A stretch of DNA of 25,161 bases from positions 1-25,161 of the forward strand of contig JBHJMP010000206.1 in assembly GCA_043381765.1 (NCBI GenBank), written 5' to 3'. The notes beneath the pieces are model-generated. The model was not told the DNA's origin. It searched no databases and saw only the letters and a list, made by a program, of their open reading frames with translations. This DNA is from Collodictyon triciliatum. Taxonomy: Eukaryota > CRuMs. Made by a program: the position numbers and the translations under genes. Within the stretch, counting starts at the first letter, position 1. The number at the start of each line of letters is the position of its first letter. Shown here piece after piece: positions 16,808 to 25,161 of the stretch.

Positions 16808-17878
16808 CTAGTTGAGGACAGTGGTGTCAAAGATCTTTGCGGTGACGAGGTAGGGGTCCATGTTTGCGGCGGGGCGCCTGTCCTCGAAGTAGCCCTTGCC
16901 GTCGCGCTCGGCCTGGCGGGGGATGCGGACACTTGCGCCGCGGTTTGCGACGCCGTACGAGAACTTTGTGATGGGGGCGGTCTCGTGGCGGCCGGTGAGT
17001 CTGCGCTCGTTGCCCTTGCCGTAGAGGGCGATGTGCTCGTCGTGCTTGCGGGCGAGCTTCTCGATGGCGGCGAGGATGTGCGCGTAGCCGCCGTCGAGGC
17101 GCATGCTGCGTGTGGAGTAGTTTGTGTGGCAGCCTGCGCCGTTCCAGTCGCCGGGGATGGGCTTCGGGTCGAACGAGACGGTGAGGCCAAAGTCCTCGCA
17201 GACGCGGTGCATCAGGTAGCGCGCAAGCCACAGATGGTCGCCCGCCTCGATGCCCACGCACGGGCCCACCTGGAACTCCCACTGCCCGGGCATCACCTCG
17301 CCGTTCACCCCCGCGATCCTGACCCCCGCGTACACGCACGCCGCATAGTGCGCCTCCACCACGTCCCGCCCGAACGACACGTCCGCCCCCGCCGCGCAGT
17401 AGTACGGCCCCTGCGGCCCGGGGAACCCGTGGAACGGCCACCCGTACGGCCACCCGTCCTTCAGCAGCGTGTACTCCTGCTCCAGCCCGAACCACGGCTC
17501 CTCCGCCACCCCGCGCCCAAAGATCTCCGCCGCCCACTGCCGCGTGTTGCCCTCCAGCGCCTCCCCGCCCGGCGTGTAGCAGTCGCACAGCACCAGGAGG
17601 TGGCGCCCCCGCCGGAACGGATCCCGGAAGATCGCCCGCGGCCGCATGATCACCTCGCTGTCGTGCCCCGGCGCCTGTCCCGTCGACGACCCGTCAAAGT
17701 TCCACTCCGGCAGCTCCTCCACGCTCGTCGGCGCGCGTTCAAGCGTCCGCGTCTTGGACCGCAGATCAGACCCGCTCCCGCCGATCCACACGTACTCCGC
17801 AAGCACTCGCTCGTCTCCGAGGGCCGCGCTCGCTGCGTGCAGCTCCAGGTATCGGGCCAGAAGGGGCTTGTCCGTCAT
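16808..17878 (-). CDS. Glutamine synthetase, type II (eukaryotic)
   Basis: A 356-codon uninterrupted frame, the usual length of cytosolic GSII. The enzyme makes glutamine from glutamate, ammonia and ATP. Conserved blocks are in order: [19 protein letters not shown] (27-45), [17 protein letters not shown] (59-75), the metal-binding GLEQEY (131-136), [12 protein letters not shown] (192-203), [11 protein letters not shown] (246-256), [10 protein letters not shown] (288-297), [10 protein letters not shown] (312-321) and [13 protein letters not shown] (331-343). No key residue appears lost. The gene is very GC-rich, with third positions mostly G or C, unlike its AT-rich surroundings; strong codon bias of a highly expressed gene or transfer could both explain this. 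The upstream sequence offers a second, spliced start at 18023 that would add about 31 residues. TATAAA lies at 18082-18087 and AATAAA follows the stop. Confidence 0.97.
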   Translation of the reverse strand: MTDKPLLARYLELHAASAALGDERVLAEYVWIGGSGSDLRSKTRTLERAPTSVEELPEWNFDGSSTGQAPGHDSEVIMRPRAIFRDPFRRGRHLLVLCDCYTPGGEALEGNTRQWAAEIFGRGVAEEPWFGLEQEYTLLKDGWPYGWPFHGFPGPQGPYYCAAGADVSFGRDVVEAHYAACVYAGVRIAGVNGEVMPGQWEFQVGPCVGIEAGDHLWLARYLMHRVCEDFGLTVSFDPKPIPGDWNGAGCHTNYSTRSMRLDGGYAHILAAIEKLARKHDEHIALYGKGNERRLTGRHETAPITKFSYGVANRGASVRIPRQAERDGKGYFEDRRPAANMDPYLVTAKIFDTTVLN

Positions 17879-17930
17879 CTCTTGCTCTTGCTTTTGCTAG
17901 GTTAGTCCTCTTCTCGGCGCGCCCCCTTAC

Positions 17931-18023
17931 GATCGTCTCTCCCTTCTTCACTCTTGCCTTTGGCTTCTTGCTCTCGTTGGATTCATCCTGCTCCGTGCCA
18001 CCCAACGACACTGAGTCCCCCAT
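17931..18023 (-). CDS. Possible upstream coding exon of glutamine synthetase
   Basis: ATG 18023 opens 31 codons (MGDSVSLGGTEQDESNESKK then PKARVKKGETI) ending in phase 0 at a GTAAGG donor (17930). A CTAAC branch-site match lies at 17905-17901. Acceptors at 17891 (AAAAG) or 17867 (ACAAG) would join the glutamine synthetase frame without a stop. The first intron would be only 40 nt, shorter than others in this window; the second 64 nt. The extension is hydrophilic and charged, not an obvious organelle signal. The alternative is a 5' leader, with translation from ATG 17878. Confidence 0.35.
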
Positions 18024-18037
18024 CACGAAACCATCAT
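18023..18037 (-). promoter_or_regulatory. Short upstream ORF before glutamine synthetase
   Basis: ATG ATG GTT TCG TGA on the minus strand. Its TGA overlaps the ATG at 18023 (TGATG). If transcription starts about 30 nt below the TATA motif, this is the first ATG in the mRNA and could lower or gate translation of glutamine synthetase. This is inference from layout. Confidence 0.3.
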
Positions 18038-18081
18038 CCTGCCCCCCTTTGTTTAACCTAGATGAAAGTAAAGTTGGCGCA

Positions 18082-18087
18082 TTTATA
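18082..18087 (-). promoter_or_regulatory. TATA box of glutamine synthetase
   Basis: TATAAA on the minus strand (context AGTATAAATGCG), 59 nt upstream of ATG 18023 and 204 nt upstream of ATG 17878, in the short interval between the UNG stop and glutamine synthetase. Confidence 0.45.
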
Positions 18088-18260
18088 CTCCTTCTGATGT
18101 CACCAGACAATACCCGCTTGTGCCTGGTTCTCCCATATATGGCCAGTGGCCTTTGTTTTGGGATGTGGCTGCGTGCTTGGGTTCGGTAGTGGGGTTTTGT
18201 TTGCTCGGTGGCGGCTGGAATTATGCTCGGCTTGGGGGCGTCGGTAGTAATGTGGATTAT

Positions 18261-18264
18261 TTTA

Positions 18265-18266
<2 letters not shown>
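18261..18266 (-). terminator. AATAAA signal overlapping the UNG stop codon
   Basis: The stop TAA runs directly into AATAAA on the minus strand (TAATAAA). If it is used, cleavage would fall in the roughly 180-nt interval before the glutamine synthetase TATA motif. Confidence 0.35.
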
Positions 18267-20510
<2,244 letters not shown>

Positions 20511-21055
20511 GTCGAAATATACTGTGGTAGTGTTGTCAGGCCCTTCCTTATTGTTGCTTTGTCAAGCACGGTTTGTCGCCTTGATCCTCTCCCGCAATGA
20601 TCACCTTTGAGGCGATCGGTTGCATGAGACTCGAAACGACCCTCTGAGTGTTTTGTTTGCCCAGTTGATTAATAGCGTTGGGTGTTTGTTTTGAGCTTAA
20701 CCGATTTTTCGGCGAAGCGATTGCTTTACGTTCGTAAAGTGCATGGATTACATCTGATATTTTTATCCACATTACTATTAAAAAGCGATAATTTTGGAGA
20801 AATTTATCAGTGAAATATATATTCCGAATATACAGATATGGTAATTCTAGTGGGCAATGGGTGAGTCACAGTACAGAACATACCGAACGCTTTTCCCCCC
20901 TTTTTGTCATCCAGTTTTCTTTCTGCCTCGTCTTTTGGCGGTTTATTAGTATTTTTTTTTTTATCTTTATTCAAAATGTCTCTTTCATGAAATGATTTTT
21001 TCTCTCGCCAAGGAGTTTGCAAGCTTGTGGCCCAAGAGAGCTTACGAGTGTCCTT
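20511..21055. other. Intergenic between LRR gene and UNG
   Basis: Both neighbours are on the minus strand, so this holds the LRR 3' flank (AATAAA on the minus strand near 20968) and the UNG promoter. A 74-codon minus-strand frame at 20772-20548 shows no motif and is left uncalled. I see no RNA gene. Confidence 0.5.
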
Positions 21056-24000
21056 CTAGGCAAAGGTGTCGGGTAGTAATTCCATCTCTGTGTTTCTTAG
21101 AATTAAGGTTCTAGCTGTTGGGAAGTTAACGGCGGAAAACCTTGATAATGGCACTCGATCAAACTCGACGTATGATGCATTAATTGGTCCTAGCGTAAGA
21201 TGCAGAGGACGAGCAATGGCGGAAGTGCATAAAAGGCGGAGCTCGTCGAGAGATTTCATACGTTGCAGAGATCTCCCACCATCACCAGCACTTCTTAATT
21301 CTGTTACTCTGAGCATCTTGATTGAAGTTATGAATGAATCTTCGTCCGGAATAAAAGCCAGGTCACGCACTGTGCACGAAGTTGGGTCAAAATTAGATAT
21401 CCTATTCACGATGTGGTAAATTGTTTCTAATGGAATATCATTTTTGTCTGAGAATGTTAAAAAAAGACGAGGAACCATATCCCAGTCCTTTGTAAAGTAA
21501 ACGTTTACTCTGGAAACAGTTAGGGATACTAAATTGATGCACGCTTGAAAGTACTTTGGAATAAATATTGAATTCGATGAAGAGATATCAAGGCTCTGTA
21601 AATCTGCAAAGAAACGAAGAGGCCCTGCGTACGTCGGGGTTTTAACTAACATCTGAGACACATCCACATCGATAATATTCCCAACAACTTTGATCATATT
21701 TGAGCTTGATGGGGTAAAGTTGCGGTCAGATGGGATATCAATGAAGTCGATCTCAACATGCGTAGGGTGAATAACATCTAAAACCACTGGGTAAATTCTG
21801 AACAAGTTATCCCTAGCACAAAGCTTGGTAAGTTTCGTAAGTGACGAAAGGCAGGTCGGTAAGGTGTTCAATAAGTTGTCTGTGACATCAAGCAGCTGCA
21901 GCTTGTGAAGAGAGGAGACTTTTGATATGCATGTGAGATTATTTGATGACAAGTCCAGTTCGATGATTCGGAAGAATTTATTCAAATCGGGCAGATAATA
22001 AAGGTCCTTGTCGTGAAACGTCAGATGCCTAACAAAACCTTTATCCTGTTTCCAATGTGGGTCAGCCTCAAATTGAGTATTGGAATACTCTAGTTCACAC
22101 AAGTTAGGGAGCATTATTGTTTCCTCTGCTCCATAAGGCAAATTATTTCTAATCAAACTCAATGAGCTTATGTATGGATGCTTAAGTAGCCAATCGGGAA
22201 GTGATGTAAAATAATTATGTGAAAGATTTAGGGTCTGAAGGTTACCGCCGAAATCTATATCCCCGATGGAAGAAATAAAATTGTAGCTGAGGTTTAAGGA
22301 TTGCAGAAAGGGAAACCCCTGGGAAATGGTTGCGCTCAGTATTTTGTTTGAACTGATATCTATGTATGTGGCCCCCTGGAAACACGCTTCTATTCCTTCC
22401 AGGGATTTAATTAAATTAGATGACATATCAATATGAAGAAGCGATGTGAGGAGTGGTAGGTCTCCAGGTATTGCTTCGATGAAATTGTTGGATATATTGA
22501 GACGAGTAATGGTCGGTAGCTCAGCAATCATCCTTGGGAGCTCTTTTAATCTGTTATACGATACATCAATAAATGAAAGATAATGCAGACTGTGCGATGG
22601 CGAATATGGAAAGGATGTGATAAGGTTTCTCGAAATATTGAGTTCTCTAAGTCCACTTAATCCAATAAAAGTGGATGGGAAAACATCAAAGTATTTCTTG
22701 GATAAATCAAGTCTCTCAGGCTGTACAACAAGAATTAAAGGTTCCATAGTCTCAATCTCTTTGCAATCCTTAAAGTCGTAAGACTTTTTTAGGCTAAACA
22801 CCTTTTCATAAACGAGAATATTGGAATGAATCGATGATGAAGTACAGGTGTTCAATGACAATAAAGCAATCCCTGACTTAAATACGCTTGGATGTATGTA
22901 TTCTAGAGGGTTTTCACTCATAATCAGGGTCTTTAAATTACAGGCTTCACCAATATCTAGTATCTCATGAATTTGATTACTTCGAAGGTCCAACGACACC
23001 AGCGTCGGTTTATTCCAAACCCAGTTGGGAATGCTACGTATTTCATTGGTTGATAAAGATATATTTGTTAGATTTGTAAGAAGTGATAATTGATCGGGAA
23101 CCTCCACTAATTTACATCCTGGAATGTTTACTGACTCTAGCATACTTAATTCAGATAACAAAGGTAAAACTGCACTGTGAATAAGCCCATAGGACTGATT
23201 TATCTTGATTAATCTATCAGGGAATGATCCATTCAAGATGGAACCACTTTCACCCGATATTTCCAAATTCTTCAAACTGTGCAAAATTTTGATGTTATCT
23301 GCAAATCGGTCAATAGTATCAGAAAATATAACGAGAGTCCTCCTCGATTTGTTCACGTATTCAACTTTCCAGATCAGATCTGGATGCAAAAGTTTTTCAT
23401 CAACGTTAATACACTGGATATTAGGCAGTCCAAAAATTGAATTTGGTATGCAATCGATGGTTCCAAAGGAAACAGATATAGACGTCAAATTTGTTAGAAC
23501 GCTCATGAAGTCTGGGAGGACAGCCTGTTTGCTAAAAACGATGCTCTTTAGTGAAGTCAAGTGCGATATCCATGTTAACGCCTGATTACCGTCAGATTGG
23601 ATTGTTATATGCTCGACAAAGCGAAGCAATCGGGCAGTTTTTTCGGCTGAGCTTGATTCGAGTGCTTCAACATTCATCAAGTCTAAAGTTAAATTGAGCT
23701 TTTTCTTCAAATATGTCTCAAGGAGAACATCAGACCACTGTGAGGAAAAGGCTATGGACGACTGAAATAATTTTAGGTTTGTCAACTCACTAATGTGACT
23801 GTAATTGGCTGCTCTAAGAGGGTTGTCTGCGATGTTCATGAACGTAAGAGCTGTAAGTTGTGATACTGATATTGGAATTGAAGATATGCTATTCTTTGAG
23901 ATATCCAAATGCGCCAGTTTAGTCAAATTGCCAATTTTTGAGGGTATTTTTGATAGAGCAAGGTTGGTTGCTTCAAAAACGACCAATGAAAGAAGCGTCG

Positions 24001-24514
24001 ACATGGTCTCTGGAATGGACTCGATGGGGGAGTCACTCAATCGTATCTCTGTGAGGCCTGTGAGCAAAGATATATGATAGGGTATATTCCTGATATTTGG
24101 GCATTCGCCGACAGAAAGAGATTCAAGTCCCATACAAGAAGCCAGCTCGGTTGGTATTCTGTCGATCTTGTTTTTTGCCAGCTGTAACTTTCGAAGACTT
24201 GTAACCCCATACAAAATGCCGGGAAAGACCCTATTATCAAAGGCAACGAGTTCGGTGATATAGGAATGGGCCGCAATCGACGGGTTTGGGATGCTGATTG
24301 GGCCAAACGTTGAGGTTTGAGAGAAAACACTCTGGCACGCCTTGGTCCACAGAAGATATGCATCCTTCTTGATCGTGGCCTTTTTTGTGTGTCTCATTTG
24401 GAGCAGATCCTCCTTGCACATGAGGGGAACAAACAAGGATAGCAGGGACTCGGCATATTCCTGGGATCGCTCCCATGGCCTGTCTTGGGTCCCGCCAGTT
24501 GCAGGACTAGTCAT
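21056..24514 (-). CDS. Large leucine-rich-repeat protein
   Basis: A single open exon of 1152 codons from ATG 24514 to TAG. Residues 1 to about 85 are non-repeat and partly charged (MTSPATGGTQDRPWERSQEY at the start). From about residue 87 to the end, LRR units of 22-24 residues follow the LxxLxxLxLxxNxIxxIPxxI pattern, for example LRKLQLAKNKIDRIPTELAS (107-126) and LTKLAHLDISKNSISSIP. Some stretches are degenerate. The IP/LP ending of units is of the Ras-suppressor/Cyr1 type. No signal peptide, membrane segment, kinase, Ras-like or cyclase domain is seen, so it is probably an intracellular binding scaffold. It ends inside a repeat (ELLPDTFA) without a capping motif. It is intronless beside intron-rich genes. 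The function is unknown. Confidence 0.9.
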   Translation of the reverse strand: MTSPATGGTQDRPWERSQEYAESLLSLFVPLMCKEDLLQMRHTKKATIKKDAYLLWTKACQSVFSQTSTFGPISIPNPSIAAHSYITELVAFDNRVFPGILYGVTSLRKLQLAKNKIDRIPTELASCMGLESLSVGECPNIRNIPYHISLLTGLTEIRLSDSPIESIPETMSTLLSLVVFEATNLALSKIPSKIGNLTKLAHLDISKNSISSIPISVSQLTALTFMNIADNPLRAANYSHISELTNLKLFQSSIAFSSQWSDVLLETYLKKKLNLTLDLMNVEALESSSAEKTARLLRFVEHITIQSDGNQALTWISHLTSLKSIVFSKQAVLPDFMSVLTNLTSISVSFGTIDCIPNSIFGLPNIQCINVDEKLLHPDLIWKVEYVNKSRRTLVIFSDTIDRFADNIKILHSLKNLEISGESGSILNGSFPDRLIKINQSYGLIHSAVLPLLSELSMLESVNIPGCKLVEVPDQLSLLTNLTNISLSTNEIRSIPNWVWNKPTLVSLDLRSNQIHEILDIGEACNLKTLIMSENPLEYIHPSVFKSGIALLSLNTCTSSSIHSNILVYEKVFSLKKSYDFKDCKEIETMEPLILVVQPERLDLSKKYFDVFPSTFIGLSGLRELNISRNLITSFPYSPSHSLHYLSFIDVSYNRLKELPRMIAELPTITRLNISNNFIEAIPGDLPLLTSLLHIDMSSNLIKSLEGIEACFQGATYIDISSNKILSATISQGFPFLQSLNLSYNFISSIGDIDFGGNLQTLNLSHNYFTSLPDWLLKHPYISSLSLIRNNLPYGAEETIMLPNLCELEYSNTQFEADPHWKQDKGFVRHLTFHDKDLYYLPDLNKFFRIIELDLSSNNLTCISKVSSLHKLQLLDVTDNLLNTLPTCLSSLTKLTKLCARDNLFRIYPVVLDVIHPTHVEIDFIDIPSDRNFTPSSSNMIKVVGNIIDVDVSQMLVKTPTYAGPLRFFADLQSLDISSSNSIFIPKYFQACINLVSLTVSRVNVYFTKDWDMVPRLFLTFSDKNDIPLETIYHIVNRISNFDPTSCTVRDLAFIPDEDSFITSIKMLRVTELRSAGDGGRSLQRMKSLDELRLLCTSAIARPLHLTLGPINASYVEFDRVPLSRFSAVNFPTARTLILRNTEMELLPDTFA

Positions 24515-25065
24515 GGTCAGCTATGGTGGGAAAAGAAGTCAAAGTTGCTGGTTTACCTTTGTTTGTTCGGCGGATCTTTTCATTTTTCTTTGCTACCTTA
24601 CAACCAAAACTTTACGGCTCAGAGTTGATAAATATGTATATATAATTATTTTGTCTCCTATTGGATGTGTGGTAACCAGGCGGCACGATTCGCCGGGACG
24701 GGGTGCTGTGGCGAGGCAGCATCAGGCTGCAGCCGCAAGCCGGAGAAAGTTTGATTCATGAAAGGGAGCGGCGAATCAGATCAAAATGATTCCGCAAAAA
24801 TAATCAGTGAATTTATGCAATTGTGGAAAAAATAGTATATTACGTAAATTCTCTAAATTTTAAGATTGCGGTGATAAATAAAAGCTTTTTAACAACATAA
24901 TATATTTACTTCTGCCGGTTTATGTGCTCGCGTGCTCAATCATTTGTCTGTTCATTTGTTTTTTTTGGTCGTCATCTGTCAACCCGCACGCCCGGCCGAA
25001 CGAAAACGCAGCAAAGCTTTCTCTGAGTACACACTTGCCTGACAAATGGCAATCCTACAGAGACA
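24515..25065. promoter_or_regulatory. Upstream region of the LRR gene
   Basis: A TATATATA-like run at about 24636-24645 lies some 120 nt before the ATG. Farther out (24680-24777) is a GC-richer block with a perfect 9-base inverted repeat (GATTCGCCG, CGGCGAATC) and an inner GGCTGCAGCC palindrome. A tRNA reading was tried and does not fit. There is no supported gene in the rest. Confidence 0.35.
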
Positions 25066-25161
25066 CCGCGCAAAATACAAAATACAAAAACAAAAAACAA
25101 AAAAACAAAAAAACAAAAAAACAAAAAAACAAAAAAACAAAAAAACAAAAAAACAAAAAAA
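25066..25161 (+). repeat. A-rich C-spaced repeat at right edge
   Basis: Units lengthen from AAAATAC through AAAAAC and AAAAAAC to repeated AAAAAAAC, running to the last base. Both edges of the window are A-rich on the same strand, so this is not a telomere pair. It is probably where the contig broke. Confidence 0.9.

Noticed and set aside
16559-17905. 448-codon plus-strand frame opposite glutamine synthetase
   Set aside because: It is an antisense shadow produced by the GC-rich codon bias of glutamine synthetase.
20548-20772. 74-codon minus-strand frame between the LRR gene and UNG
   Set aside because: No motif and no splice partner, and it sits where the UNG promoter should be. It is consistent with chance.
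24661-24777. tRNA gene in the GC-rich block upstream of the LRR gene
   Set aside because: GTTTGATTC only loosely resembles a B box, and no acceptor stem or A box fits.

Overview
The window is nuclear eukaryotic DNA. Protein-coding stretches are broken by many short GT-AG introns (about 74-380 nt) whose phases join exactly. Intergenic and intronic DNA is very AT-rich and full of homopolymers and microsatellites, and AATAAA-type signals follow several genes. The class III cyclase domain is closest, from memory, to the fungal Cyr1 group. Together with a eukaryotic type II glutamine synthetase and a UNG2-like uracil-DNA glycosylase, this suggests an early-branching fungus or another opisthokont-like protist. 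That placement is inference. All convincing CDSs fit the standard genetic code.

Layout. Plus strand, left half: (1) a five-exon Nudix CoA-diphosphatase-like gene (216-1761) ending in a possible peroxisomal SKI tripeptide; (2) a two-exon HMG-box gene (3036-4289) whose intron uses a GC donor and whose stop codon is followed, in frame, by about 116 almost pure histidine codons made by a CATCAC microsatellite; (3) a gene of about 13 exons (4954-10236) with an N-terminal coiled coil and a class III nucleotidyl-cyclase domain that lacks most catalytic residues. Minus strand, right half: (4) glutamine synthetase (start 17878 or 18023, end 16808), which is strikingly GC-rich; (5) an eight-exon uracil-DNA glycosylase (20510 to 18265) with a (GTT)35 tract in its last intron; (6) a 1152-residue leucine-rich-repeat protein (24514 to 21056) in one uninterrupted exon.

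Between the two halves, 10.24-16.6 kb is a low-GC stretch with coding-like islands, mostly on the plus strand. The best-supported piece is a three-exon chain at 13994-14691. I could not name a family, and chance open frames are expected at this base composition, so these calls are low confidence.

Assembly quality matters here. There are four N gaps (6725-6824, 7493-7592, 8100-8589, 10469-10949). Two are exactly 100 N, flanked by very long A, T or C runs, and beside one of them a degraded second copy of a cyclase exon appears. The window begins and ends in A-rich simple sequence, which probably marks contig ends.

No operon-like or defence-like system is visible. The most unusual biology is the degenerate cyclase domain, the poly-His frame behind the HMG-box gene, and the possible N-terminal extension of glutamine synthetase.
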